This document shows, piece after piece, positions 28,645 to 40,935 of a stretch of DNA of 64,000 bases. The stretch's first letter is position 1; every line of letters starts with the position of its first letter. This stretch comes from Tillus elongatus (lineage: Eukaryota; Arthropoda; Insecta; Coleoptera; Cleridae). A program made the position numbers and the translations under genes. Location of the stretch: the NCBI GenBank assembly GCA_964006375.1, contig OZ023266.1, positions 63,967,446-64,031,445 on the forward strand, read 5' to 3'. Below the pieces are notes generated by a model. That model was not told the DNA's origin, did not search any database, and saw only the letters and a program-made list of their open reading frames with translations.

Positions 28645-28690
28645 GAGACACAGGCCGGTTTCGTCCTCCTTATGAATTTCTTAGTAGACC
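28645..28690 (-). ncRNA. Degenerate hammerhead (copy B)
   Basis: AGGACGAAACCGGCC is retained, but the core reads CTAAGAA and stem II is broken. Probably inactive. Confidence 0.6.
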
Positions 28691-29044
28691 ACGCCTGCGG
28701 TTTAACAAGCTGGCCTTACAGCAGGCATTGCCATAACATGCAATGTAGAATAGCGCAAAGCTCCATCTGTGGTGTTGTGGAGTTTCTAGGCTTCTACAGC
28801 AGCTTCCACGCACACGTAGTACAACAAGAAAGAAGTGATGTAATTAAATTCCCGTCACGATATTAGCCACGGGAGTAGTTGCTTTTTGTCGCTAGTTCTC
28901 TTCCCACAGCTTCATTCTTGCTGTACTGTGTGTGCGTTGAAGGCTATAATTGTCACAACACCAGAGGTGGCGCTTCGCGTTACTATACATTGCATATTAT
29001 AGCAACTGCTGTCTTAAGGCCGACTTGTTAAAGCGCAGGTGTGG

Positions 29045-29087
29045 CATACTGAAGAGTCCATAAGGAGGACGAAACTTGTGTCTCGTG
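29045..29087 (+). ncRNA. Hammerhead-like motif (copy C)
   Basis: CTGAAGA (29049-29055), GTCC/GGAC stem II and GAAA (29071-29074) are intact. Stem III is A-C/G-T with a TTGT loop, then C17 at 29082. Stem I pairs poorly, so cleavage is doubtful. Confidence 0.6.
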
Positions 29088-29199
29088 ACTTACATCATTA
29101 CGCAATTTCTGGCAGGACAGAAGTGAATGTGGCAAGTGAGTTATTTAATTCAATGCCCGTTTAGGTATTAGCCAGGTGAGTGTTTGTTTTCGCTCGATA

Positions 29200-29619
<420 letters not shown>

Positions 29620-31290
29620 AGTGCTTACCGAAATTGGATTTCACTCCCAGTTTTATCAAGAAGTATCTTGATGACATGATTTTTGCTATTCCACAGGATC
29701 GCGTTGATGCCATACTGGATGTTCTTAACTGCTGAGACCGACACATAAAGTTTACTGTAGAAAGAAAACGGCGTTCGCTTTTTGGACACATTGGTCATCA
29801 GAGCTGATACCAACAGTATCATTATTGACTAGTACAGAAAACCTAGTAGCTCTGGCCGATACATCAATTACAAATCCAACCACAGAATGGGCTTAAAAAT
29901 CAATTGTATTCTTGGTATGAAATATCGCGTACAGAGAATTTCCCACAATAGCTGCTATGAGAGTAATCTCAGAAAACTCTACAACATTATTTTACAAAAC
30001 GCTTATCCAAGAAACATGCTGCGGAAGTTGCTGTTTACCACAGCTGCTCCGCGTAATAATCCAATGCAAGGTGCTAATGAGGATGATGTGGTGATCGATG
30101 TCCGTAGCCAGTCAAATGTTGATCCAATAACAAGGGTTTCAATACCTAGAATTGATAGATTGTCCAACAGGCTCATTCAGTTGTTAAAGTCGCCCCCGTG
30201 TTGTGTTCGTGGAGATATCGGTAAAGAGTGTGGGTTAATTGTTTTCCGGGACCAAGGAACGTGAGCCAAGATCCTTACTTAGTGGCGTTGTGTATAGAAT
30301 CTCGTTCTCAACTGTGAATTGTGCTATATTGGGCAGACCGGCAGACATCTTAGAGGTCGTATTTGATCACACATCTAATCTTTATATCCCGATCGGTGTG
30401 CTTTAGCACAGCATGTCAGAGAACTTGGTCGCTCTATGGATTATAGAGATGTTACTATCTTAGATAAGTGTAATACCGTTAAAGGCAGGGAAGCTTTGGA
30501 GATGATTAGGATAGCACAGACTGACAATTCTGTAAACAAAGAAGTTATTTGAATAACCTAAATAGTATTTTCTCCTATTTGATCAGAGTTGATGATGATA
30601 TTAGGATATTGAGATTTTTCAGAAATGGTGAGATTACCGACACATGATATCTTCTTCTTTTACGCATTAAATATTGATATTCACATTTTATAAAATCTTT
30701 AATTTGCGTCTGAGATGGTATATTGTAAAATTAAATGTGAAAATTTCAGGTGTGTCAGGTAGGTCTGTGCTGCTGCTTTTCTCTATGATTTTCCTGGCCT
30801 GTGCCGTATGTCTATTGCTACTATGAATGTCATTTTTTAATGACGTGTGTCTCCTTCTTGTTTGTTGTTCGTTTACTAAATCACATGTGGTGCCGGCATA
30901 TTTTTGCTTTGTTTAGCTGGTTATGGAGACTGACCGCATATCAGTGCAGGTGCCAAATGTAGGTTCGTTTGCATTGTAGCGAACGATAGAGTGAGTGGTC
31001 GCCCACCCTGATGTGAATGGTGATTGATGTAAGAACTTTCACAATAACCTCACATAGTCATGGTGAGTTTGTTTCTATTGTTTTTTATTATGTTACTTTT
31101 AATCAATTGCTGACTGCAGTCTTAAACTGTTATCTGGCTTTTACAGAGTTTTATATAGTTTCCATTTTTAACAATCTTAACGATAAAACTTGTTTTTTAT
31201 AGTTATAAGTCTGCTGATAGTTTGGTTTTATTATCGTAGCCCTGATGAAGCGGCCAATAAACTGCGAAAGCTAGGCTTGTGACACAATAA
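29620..31290 (+). pseudogene. Penelope-like element: RT end, GIY-YIG endonuclease, 3' region
   Basis: The 5' part encodes the RT palm end with KKYLDDMIFAIPQDRVDAIL (active-site box YLDD) and the following WYRKPSSSGRYINYKS-type region. An open frame at 29887-30264 carries the linker. A GIY-YIG endonuclease remnant at about 30315-30550 shows CYIGQTGRHLRGR, then ALAQHVRELGRSMDYRDVTI and KGREALEMI. RT followed by GIY-YIG is diagnostic of Penelope-like elements. Several stops and frameshifts break the frame, and the N-terminal RT is missing. The region 30550-31230 is non-coding, and a hammerhead-like motif lies at the 3' end (31238-31277). Confidence 0.85.
31238..31277 (+). ncRNA. Hammerhead-like motif at the PLE 3' end
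   Basis: Stem I AGCC/GGCT, CTGATGA (31242-31248), one extra A, stem GCGG/CTGC, GAAA (31266-31269), self-complementary AGCT, then A17. The extra base before stem II is the same departure seen at 5894-5938. It sits where PLE terminal hammerheads are expected. Confidence 0.55.
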
Positions 31291-31379
31291 AGAGTATTTC
31301 TAAGTGAACAGTCTTATAAACCTCTGAAGTCACAATTACTCACCATTTTGTTTGCAAACGTAGTCAAATGACTTCCACC

Positions 31380-31383
<4 letters not shown>

Positions 31384-31463
<80 letters not shown>
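31384..31463. repeat. (TA)n microsatellite
   Basis: 80-bp TA run followed by an inverted composite left arm. Confidence 0.98.
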
Positions 31464-31466
<3 letters not shown>

Positions 31467-31580
31467 ATATAAAATTGAAGCTGACCCCGAAAATGGCTTC
31501 TAGGAGATCTAGTTCGTGTTCATTTGAAGAAAGTCGCGATCTTCTCAAAAGCGATGTTTTTTTAATAAAATTCGCTAAGA
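31464..31580 (-). repeat. Composite repeat left arm
   Basis: AAACATATAAAATTGAAGC, then CTGACCCCGAAAATGG and the terminal hairpin remnant. Confidence 0.6.
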
Positions 31581-32099
31581 GTAGGGAACAAATTCTGAAA
31601 GCTAAATAAATGCTTCATCTATAAAGAATTGGAATATATAGGTATGTATGTACTCTATTAATTATTTGATGATAATTTGTAAAATGTATGGACTGAACTG
31701 AGGTGCGCATCCGAAATAACAAAATTAGAGAAAATTGACAACAAACAAATTAAGTACTTTATTTAATACCTCAGTTATGTCTCAATGTGGAAAATCAATA
31801 TCTGCCAGAACAATCCAGTTGGGTCGCGGGTGCCGATAGCTCTTAGTGCGAAAATCCACTCGTTAGGGCGTCATTAATTTTATAACATCCAGACTCGTCT
31901 ACTTATAACTTTTTAAAATCGTAGCACACTTCATTCATTTAATTAAATTCATTAACATAACTACAAGATGCAAAATTAATTCGTTTAAATTACTAAATTA
32001 TGTTAAATATATGTATACAGACTTCATATCAGGCTTCACAATTGTGCAGCCTCCGCATCTGTATTTAGTAATAAATCTTTATAGGGCTTTCTTGTTGAC
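31581..32099. other. AT-rich stretch, nothing recognised
   Basis: No coding or repeat match seen. Confidence 0.4.
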
Positions 32100-32330
32100 A
32101 TGTCTTCAGTGTGGAACAGCCAAATAGAATAAATTCAATATCTCAAATATTGTGCATATTCATTAAAAAAATACCGAAACACGTCAATTATAAATTTAAA
32201 ATGACAGTTTCCCCATTAGCATGGCAGTTGAAACCCACAAATTTTAAAATAGGGAGAAGGGGCTAATTTGAAAAATCTCTTCATTCTATTTTCAAGAATG
32301 CTATGATTTTACAATTTATTAAAAAGACTT
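32100..32330 (+). repeat. Dispersed repeat, matched in inverse at 37265-37480
   Basis: GAACAGCCAAATAGAATAAA, TCAATATCTCAAATATTGTG and AAGAATGCTATGATTTTA all recur, reverse-complemented, at 37265-37480. It could be the end of a transposon; no coding content. Confidence 0.6.
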
Positions 32331-32639
32331 AACATCAAAAGAAAAGAAATGCATCTGACTGGCGAACTTTGCTACAACACTAAAAAGTTAATAACTAATC
32401 GCGTTCCATTCTTGATAATGCGAAAGCAAGCAAAGACAATTTCAGTATCGTTTTTGGACGGTATCAATAAAAAAGAGGACATAAAAAGTTATCCACATTC
32501 TTTATATTTGTCAATGTTAGTATTGTTTAAAACGCCTTAGAAACCTGCTGTGTGATTGTAATCGCACGACAGTAGTTGTCAGTTGTTGACTGCAATTCAG
32601 ACACATGGTTTATTTGACAGAGATGCATAAAACAACAAT

Positions 32640-33070
32640 TCTGCAGATGATTGTAGTATAGGCAATAGAGGAGCTTTTGTCCATAATGACTAAACTACAG
32701 GAGTTATTTTTTTTTTGATATATAGGTTCAGAATGACATACTGAATGTAAAAACACAAAATCCTTACAAATTAGGAGGGCGGAAGTGCCGCCATTTTGAA
32801 AAAAACCGATTCGGCCTATATCTCCGTAACCGTGCACTTTAGGCCAAAAATGGTATTGACCATTATTGTAGATAATTTCTCATCTTTTTTGTTAAATAAT
32901 TTTTTTTGTGTCACTCACCGTTTACAACTTATACGACTTTTGGCATTCATTTATTGACTTTTTTACCTATATATTGGTGAATAATTGTTTAAGAAATAAA
33001 ATGATTATAACTTAACTTTTCAACCGACAAATTTCCTACAACTTTTACAAAAAACTTTTTTTTCTCAAAT
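32640..33070 (-). repeat. Inverted-repeat arm, pair of 33815-34195
   Basis: Contains CTCCTAATTTGTAAGGATTT, GGCCTAAAGTGCAC and AAACGGTGAGTG blocks in reverse, mirrored at 33815-34195. Probably a mariner terminal repeat. Confidence 0.7.
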
Positions 33071-33117
33071 CAATATTTTCAAAGTTATAACGCGTTAAAT
33101 GTTGTACTTTTCAATCG

Positions 33118-33800
<683 letters not shown>

Positions 33801-33814
33801 TAACATTAAATTGA

Positions 33815-34195
33815 GAAAAAAAGTTTTAAGTAACAGTTCTAGAAAATTTGTCGATTAAAAAGTTAACTTATAGGTAAAAAAAGTCAATAAATGAATGGTA
33901 ATAGTCCTATAAGTTGTAAACGGTGAGTGATACAAAAAAAATTGTTTTGCAAAAAAGATGAGAAATGCAATTATTTATAATAAAAGTCATTACCATTTTT
34001 GGCCTAAAGTGCACAGTTGCGGATATATAGGCCGAAACGGTTTTTCTCAAAATGGCGACACTTCCGCCCTCCTAATTTGTAAGGATTTTGTGTTTTTACA
34101 TTCAGTACGTCATTCGGAACCTATCTATCAAAAAAAAAAAAACTCTTGTAGTTTAATGCAGAAACAAATTCTCTATTGCCTGTACCATTGGTTAT
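33815..34195 (+). repeat. Inverted-repeat arm adjoining a transposase relic
   Basis: Mirror of 32640-33070. The transposase relic begins immediately downstream, so this is probably the left terminal repeat of that element. Confidence 0.65.
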
Positions 34196-34199
34196 GGAG

Positions 34200-35126
34200 A
34201 TGAAACACGATCACAGATGGAGGTTGCTCGCATATTTCAAGAAAAAATTTCTGATTTGCCGCCTTTATTCCAAGGTACAATTATTAAAATTGTAAAACCA
34301 TTTCGCGAGCTTGGACATGTCAGGCAGATAAAACAAAAGCTTGTAATACACTGAGTAATGACACCAAATTGGATGTCATGCTTAAGTTTGAGGAAAACTC
34401 ACATACTTTGAGTCGATGAGTCACAACATTTGATGTTAGCCATTCATCGATTATTCAAATATTAAAAGCAAATGATATACCTTCCCATTAATTCCTACAA
34501 ACTCGGGAACTCATGGAAGACGATTTTGATAGAACAACGTCTTTTAGTTAACAAATGATGGAAGTGTTGGATAATAATGCCATTCAACTAGAACATGTTT
34601 TGTTTTTTGGTGAGTGCAGTTACGGCCATGCTAACGTCAAAATTGTCGCTACTGCTCGGAAAAAAACTCACACTAGAGTAGAACATATGTAATACCCTAA
34701 AAGGTTAACGTTTGGGCATAATGGGTAATTGTTGGAAACCATGCAATTAGTTCCCTTTTCATTGCCGGCAATTTAAATGGAGATAATAATTTAACACTGC
34801 TCCAAATTGGTGTCTTGACAACTTTGGCAAACTTATATCCTGATCAAGCAACCCCGCAAGTTTCAGCGAACGCGATATGATTCCAGCAGAATGCAGCACT
34901 GGCACATTACCAAATCAATGTCCGGCAGTACCTCGACTTAATATTGCCAAATCGGTGGATAGGAAGGCGAGGATCGTTAGATTGGCTAGGACGATCACCC
35001 GATTTTACGGTACTAGACCTCTTCTTATGGGGATATGTGAAAAGTATGGTATACAGAACTAAACCACGCAACTTAACTAATTTAAGAAGAAGAATAACGA
35101 TTCCGATTAGCTCGGTCACGCCTTAG
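34200..35126 (+). pseudogene. DD41D mariner-like transposase pseudogene
   Basis: Fragments in several frames preserve the order of the intact gene at 61397. An N-terminal helix-turn-helix remnant reads EVARIFQEKISDLPPLFQGT and RELGHVR. A middle region encodes sequence near SAGNLN. The C-terminus reads RWIGRRGSLDWLGRSPDF, then LFLWGYVKSMVYRTKPRNL. The third catalytic Asp region is altered. Many stops and frameshifts: dead. Confidence 0.8.
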
Positions 35127-35216
35127 ATGTTTATTAACGTTGAAAGATATTTTTTTACGATCAGGATGCTACCAGGCCATGCATTTTAAGCAACTCCTAC
35201 ATTAAGATTGATCTCT

Positions 35217-35348
35217 TTTAGTGAATTTTCTTTAAAAAAAATCACTAATGAGCAGATCCCGACTTTTGAATTTTGAAATAATTTATTTAAATGAGCGCTA
35301 ATTAGGCCCCCCAGAACACATATCCGTGATTAATTTTAATTTTTATAT

Positions 35349-35442
<94 letters not shown>

Positions 35443-36436
35443 CACACCGATAACTCAAAAAATAATGATTAAATTTGGTGAATACCTTCCTTTTGCAAAT
35501 GGCTTGGATACGTTCGTTATCCAAGAAAATCGGCCCAGGTTTTCCCGGAAAATTTTGTATTTTCTTTCGAAAAGAAATTATATCTCCCGAGTTAACAAAG
35601 TAAGGGCAACCAAATTTGGTACACGGGTTTACAACATTATATAGTTACTTACCAAAATTTAGCTCTGTAGGTCAAAAGACAAAAGTTATAGGCATTTAAA
35701 TAAAAATAAATTGGGGTTTTCCTCAAAACGTCAAAGTTGCGATTTAAAACGTCAAAATTGGCAAAATTTAGGCAAAGAACTTGAATATAATACGGGCTAT
35801 GGAAAGAAAATGTCTCAAGAAGAATGTTTTACAAACCGTGAAGTCTTAGTTTTAACCGTCATTGTCTTTCATTTTACTAAAATATTCCCAGAAAATTCAT
35901 TTCAAATAGACCCTGTCTCTGATGCTTGGCAGTAGCTTTAGCTATAGAGTTTATCGTTTAATGGTATATAATTTTTGTCGAATTTTCGTAAAAAATCAAT
36001 AAAGCTCAATATATCCCTTATTATACAAGATATGAAAAAAATTTTACACATTAATCATAGGGTGTCTTGATCTACATCTTAAAAATATTTCTGCAATCAC
36101 AGGGTGGCCCATAAGTCGTTGCTAATACAAATTCTGTTTTTTTTTTAAATCAAACACGCCTTATGTTATTGCATTTTTGCATCTTTCATCGAAATAGAAT
36201 GCATGTTTGTAAGAAAAGAAATTCTGGACGCAGCAAGTGCGTTATGGTAGCGAATTTTAATCAAATGTTTAATATTTGAATAGCAGAATTTGCTATTAAC
36301 CTATAAGGTTGACCAATAAACGGATTGTTTCGGGAACACTTTAAGTTTACTTTCGGAAATTTTTGTACATTTTCAAACAATAAAGTTATTTTGATGAAAC
36401 ATGGCACATTGTTTTTACTATATTTATTTATATCAC
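35217..36436 (+). repeat. Composite repeat, truncated terminal module
   Basis: Left arm, TA tract, full right arm (35435-35980), the CAGGGTGGCCCATAAGTCG block, and the first about 220 bp of the terminal module, ending near 36436. Confidence 0.75.
35352..35434. repeat. (TA)n microsatellite
   Basis: 83-bp TA run at the standard composite position. Confidence 0.98.
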
Positions 36437-36534
36437 CTTCTCCTAATAAATGTATAACTAGTTGCATACTTACGATATTTTCATATATGTATCGATACTT
36501 CAAATTTCCCGACTTTCTGACTCCCACAACTCAA

Positions 36535-36700
36535 AGGCTATTAGCGAATTATCTCTTTTTTTGTGAGGAGATCGCGACTTTAAAAAAAATTCCTTCCACA
36601 CCGATAACTCAAAAAATTATCGGCCGATTTTGATCAAATTTGCCAGTAGCTTGGATAAGTTCGTTAGCCAAGAACATCTGCTCAGTTGAAATCCATTAAA
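36535..36700 (+). repeat. Composite fragment without a TA tract
   Basis: A shortened left arm (GAGGAGATCGCGACTTT) is joined directly to CCACACCGATAACTC with no TA run between them. Confidence 0.6.
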
Positions 36701-36816
36701 CAATGTTTTCTTTTAATTAGACAGACGGATTCCCCATGTCAGTATCAGTTCTGAGCTGACCTTAAATGTATGGAATTTCGACCACGAAATTATAATGCAT
36801 GTTTTGTAAGAAAATA

Positions 36817-37144
36817 AATTCGGGACTCAGCAAGTGCGTTATGGTAGCGAATTTTTATTGAACGCCTCAAATTTGAATAACTCAATTTGCTATTAACCTA
36901 TAAGGTTCATTGGCGAGGAAACTAGTTTTTTCGGGAATATTTTAAGTTTATTTTCAACAAATTTGTGTACATTTTCAAACAGTAAAGTTATTTTCATGAA
37001 ATATGGTACATTGTTTCTACTATATATGTTATACTGGTAACCAAATTTGATGTCTGCTTTCTTTAAAAAAACACATATTTGCTATTTAACACATTTTTAT
37101 GAAAATTCACTATCATAACGCACTTGCTGCGCCCAGACTTTTTT
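36817..37144 (+). repeat. Solo terminal module (~328 bp)
   Basis: Bounded by CAGCAAGTGCGTTATGGTAG and CTATCATAACGCACTTGCTG, an inverted pair, without the rest of the composite element. Solo copies suggest it was once an independent MITE. Confidence 0.7.
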
Positions 37145-37264
37145 ATTATAATGAATAAAACGCGATTAGTTATTAATTTTTAGTGTGTTGTAGATAAGTA
37201 CGTCCATCAGAGGAATTTGTTTTCTACTGTTAATTTCTGCAATAAATTTTAAAATCATAGCATT

Positions 37265-37480
37265 TTTGAACAGAGAATCTTTCAAATGAGGTGTCACAAG
37301 CCCCTACTTCCGATTTAAAAAAAAATTGGGGGTTGCCACTGTCACTAGAATGGGGTTGAATGTTGGGTGAAGTTTTCACGTTTTTTTTTTTAATCGAAAA
37401 TTGATGTGCTACGGGATTTTTCTAGAATATGCACAATAATTGAGATACTGAATTTATTTCATTTGGCTGTTTCACAGTAT
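37265..37480 (-). repeat. Dispersed repeat, inverse of 32100-32330
   Basis: Reverse complement of the blocks at 32100-32330. Confidence 0.6.
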
Positions 37481-38149
37481 ATTTTGAACGGTTTCACCAA
37501 GTGCAACAACAATTATTAATGAACGAAATTATAATAAATAACATATTGTGCTATCCTTCTTTACTAACTTTATATGTACCTATAACACAAGATGTTAAAC
37601 ATCACACCCTAGAAAAAAATTATAAGTTCGGTTTGAAATTGATTTATGTGCGAAATTAAACGAGAAAGTTTTTTAAAACTTAATATCAAAGCGATGTTAT
37701 CAATTAATTCGAAAGTTTATGATACGATGTAGATTGTTTTCACAAGAGAATCATTTTTTACGACCATAAGAGTAAGGAATCCTCTTACAAATTTAGGTTA
37801 TTGATGTATGTACACATATGTCTTGGAATTTCACTGGTCAATGAGAACGCAAATGCGGGTACACATATACCGGACTAATTGAAACGAACAGTCACGGTAT
37901 CTTAAAAGTTGTCTTTTATTGTTTTAATAAGAAACTTAAACAGAATTAGCACACGCCATTACTGAAGCTTGTTCAATAAATTATGTCTGTGATAACTTTC
38001 TTCGATAAACTATTTGCTATTTGATCTTTCTATTTTATTTTTGCAAATTCATAAATCATCGTGACTTGTTGCATTTTATATGTACCGAATACTGAAACTG
38101 CGAAATTTTTTCAAGCGAACTAAATTTTTTTAAGTAATCATTATTCGAC
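37481..38149. other. AT-rich stretch, nothing recognised
   Basis: No coding or repeat match seen. Confidence 0.4.
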
Positions 38150-38520
38150 ATAACAATATATACACCTGTCTTCAGGAAGATAACACAAATAAGCAGACTT
38201 GGAAAAACCAAATCGCTACAACACATTTGAAAACGACCTGACGATCTTTTCACTAACCAACTTAGCGTCATCAAAAGTTAATATATTCTAAACGTTTGGC
38301 GACTACAGCTGTATTCTGTGCAGGTGCTGAACCTTAGAAGCTTGAGGATGGTTCAAACAAACAAATTTTCTTTACCTCTTCACCAGGAAGTCCCTCTATC
38401 TGAATTCCGTTATCTTCATTGGTACTTATTTTGTTATCGTCCTTTGCAAAGTGATCAATCAATATAATATACATAGGCGGAGGTGCTGAATTCATACAAC
38501 TTTTATTATAACTATATTTA
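38150..38520 (-). mobile_element. PLE 3' coding remnant and terminal repeat with hammerhead relic
   Basis: Minus-strand frame 38520-38350 reads CMNSAPPPMYIILIDHFAKD, matching 5634-5760. Downstream (38236-38280) is the hammerhead relic TTGATGA...GAAAAGATCGTCAGG, with C3 changed to T and a weakened stem III. Confidence 0.5.

Positions 38521-38523
<3 letters not shown>

Positions 38524-38597
<74 letters not shown>
38524..38597. repeat. (TA)n microsatellite
   Basis: 74-bp TA run between a PLE end and LTR-derived sequence. Confidence 0.98.
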
Positions 38598-38599
<2 letters not shown>

Positions 38600-38754
38600 T
38601 AACATCCGTCTCTATGAGAATTAAGTTTATGAACTTTGTTACTTCTATAGTCAGAGGCCGCTTGTAAGGTGTGTTGGTAACAGCAAACGACCTGGAATTA
38701 TATTTCTAGAAGGGCCCAGAAGTGATGGGTATAGAACAGTGTAGAAGGTCTAGA

Positions 38755-38757
<3 letters not shown>

Positions 38758-38846
<89 letters not shown>
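38758..38846. repeat. (TA)n microsatellite
   Basis: 89-bp TA run between the two LTR partial copies. Confidence 0.98.
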
Positions 38847-38848
<2 letters not shown>

Positions 38849-39017
38849 TAATATCCGTCTCTATGAGAATTAAGTTAATGAACTTTGTTACTTCTATAGT
38901 CAGAGGCCGCTTCTAAAGTGTGTTGGTAACAGCAAACGGCCTAGAATTATATTTCTAAAAGGGCCCAGAAGTGATGGGTATAGAACAGTGTAGAAGGTCT
39001 AGAATCTCCATGAACAG

Positions 39018-39025
39018 TATAAATA
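39018..39025 (+). promoter_or_regulatory. TATA box of the second LTR
   Basis: TATAAATA followed by GGCG, upstream of the presumed R region. Confidence 0.65.
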
Positions 39026-39277
39026 GGCGACCTGCACATAGAATAAGTCAGTTCAGTATTGAGTTAGCATTGGTGCAGAATAAGTGATCATAGAATATTA
39101 AGTGAATCAATGTAGTCTAAATTGATAGGGGCGAGATTAAACCATAGACATTTAGTAATAGAGAGAAATATTTTAGTTGATAGTGGTGCTGAAAAATAGT
39201 TGGTTATAATAAATTAGTAGTTGGAAAAGTTGTGTTTTCTTAGTCGACGAATCGAGAACCCCGAAGCACGTCACAAC

Positions 39278-39294
39278 TGGTGTCAGAAGTGGGA
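39278..39294 (+). other. Primer-binding site, tRNA-Leu
   Basis: TGGTGTCAGAAGTGGGA is complementary to the 3' end of insect tRNA-Leu including CCA. The same site is used by the intact element at 48985. Confidence 0.85.
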
Positions 39295-39444
39295 TTTTCA
39301 CGCTACTACTGAAAATATTTTCCAGAATATTCGTTTAACAACTTTGAAGTTTCTAGAATATCTGGAATATCAGTGTCAGCAGTAAGTCACAACTGTGTGT
39401 GTTCGTGAAACAGAATAAACTGTGTACCGGCTTTAAGTACGTCT

Positions 39445-39565
39445 ATGCCGAATACACATAGCGCAACAGTCAATATGATCGCCCAGTTATTGGAACTGAT
39501 TAAAGAAATTGAAGAAGAAGCCATAAAAAGAGATGAGGAAGTCAATGAAGATATGAGAAAAAGAG

Positions 39566-39568
<3 letters not shown>
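39445..39568 (+). pseudogene. gag start of the second LTR element, truncated
   Basis: An ATG opens a frame with an acidic/basic heptad-like stretch (LLELIKEIEEEAIKRDEEV) 150 bp after the primer-binding site, then runs into a TA tract after about 42 codons. Position and charge pattern resemble the gag N-terminus at 49040. The remainder of the element is gone. Confidence 0.65.

Positions 39569-39657
<89 letters not shown>
39569..39657. repeat. (TA)n microsatellite
   Basis: 89-bp TA run joining the gag stub to a PLE RT relic. Confidence 0.98.
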
Positions 39658-39661
<4 letters not shown>

Positions 39662-40220
39662 ATGTTTAATTTGGCAATAATTCTATTCTGCAAATGTTTG
39701 TGTTAAACACTGCGAAAGTATCATCTACGTAACTAAAGCACACACTTTCAAGATCTGATTCAAATCTACTCCTGAAAAGGTCTGCAATAAAATTTGGCGA
39801 TAGTGGGTTGCTCATTTCCGTGTCTTAGGTTTGTTCAAAAAACTCATTGTTAAATTGTAAAATAATTTTCTTAACACAAAGGTTTGTTAAAGTTAAATAT
39901 TCTTTGCAGACCTTTTCATTTATGTTATTCTTTTTAAATAACTCTTCTGAATACGTTAACGTTTGCTTCCTAGGAACGCTATTTAAGTCATTTTGTTACT
40001 GAATAAGTTTTTTGTTCGACGGCCAAGCTTTTAAACTTATTTGTCAACCACTTTGGTAAATTGTATGTCGGTGAATGAGTTTAAAAGCTTGCCCGTCTCA
40101 CAAAAAAGGTTTTCAGTAAAAAATTCACTTGAAACGATCGTCAGGTTTTTTAAATGTGTTGTGGTGATTTGTGTTCTCCAAATGTGGTTATCAGTGCTCA
40201 TTACAGGTTACAATCTTTAC
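39658..40220 (-). pseudogene. Penelope-like RT fragment with terminal repeat
   Basis: Minus strand shows EMSNPLSPNFIADLFRSRF, then CFSYVDDTFAVFNTN, the PLE RT motifs around the active-site YVDD. Upstream sequence (40120-40220) is part of the PLE terminal repeat, with GATCGTTTC and the GGAGAACACAAATCACC tract. Frameshifts and stops are present. Confidence 0.75.
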
Positions 40221-40289
40221 TGAGTGATCAATGCACTTATTACATCGTTTCAGCAATAATTCGACAACCCGAAAAATATTCTTTCGGCG

Positions 40290-40935
40290 TATCCTCTAAA
40301 TGTGCTCATACGCTGATTTCACTTGTTCGTCGCCACTGAAATGGGGCGCGCGAAACTCCTTTTTCAAATTACCAAATAGGTAGCAGTCACCATATCTGGT
40401 TTACATGGAGCGTGATCAATTTGTTCGAAACTGCAGTCACGAATTGCTGCTTGTGAAATTCCAGCAGCGTGCATGGGTGCATTGTCATGGAACAAATGCA
40501 CGCCTCTGGTCAGCATCACACGTCTTTTCTCCAGAATATTTTGTCGCAGGAGTGCTGTATAATAGGCCCCGTTGACTGTAGTGTTGCGTTCTTAAAGTCT
40601 ATGAGAAGAATACCCTCACAATTCCAAAAAACAGAGCCATCACATTTTTGTCGACTGACAGACCTCGAACTTTCTTGACGGTGCTTCTCCTTTATGCCTC
40701 CATTCCATCGACTCTCCTTTGCACCAAGGATCATAACAGGAAGCCATAGTTTCATTTCCTGCGACAATTGTCTTCAACACGTCCACAGGGTTTTCTCCAT
40801 AGAGGTACAAAAGTATCGCGCACATTCAACACGACGCTGGCGCTGAACTGCTGAAAGATGTTTTCGGACCCACCTTGCACTAACTGTATTTATGCCTAAG
40901 TGTTCGTGCAGGATTCGATTTTATCTCAAACCCAC
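40290..40935 (-). pseudogene. Mariner (DD34D) transposase pseudogene
   Basis: Minus strand contains VSARWVRKHLSAVQRQRRVE, VAGNETMASCYDPWCKGESM (first catalytic region, Asp read as Asn), GSVFWNCEGILLIDF, and an HDNAPMHAAGISQAAIRD region (second Asp). The CKPDMVTATYL end is the degenerate third-Asp motif at DD34D spacing. The WxVRxxL..GVLLIDF..HDNAPxH order is classic mariner. Frameshifts show it is dead. Confidence 0.85.

Larger units (their letters stand above)
38598..39275 (+). mobile_element. Rearranged LTR of a second LTR retrotransposon
   Basis: 38598-38757 and 38847-39005 are near-identical 160-bp copies of the LTR 5' part, separated by a TA tract. The second continues into a TATA box (TATAAATA, 39018-39025) and AATAAA (39208-39213), and ends TCACA just before a tRNA-Leu primer-binding site. 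The true LTR start cannot be fixed because TA tracts replace the outer sequence. Confidence 0.75.

Noticed and set aside
38166..38176. CTGAAGA on the minus strand as another hammerhead core
   Set aside because: No stem II or GAAA follows at a workable distance.
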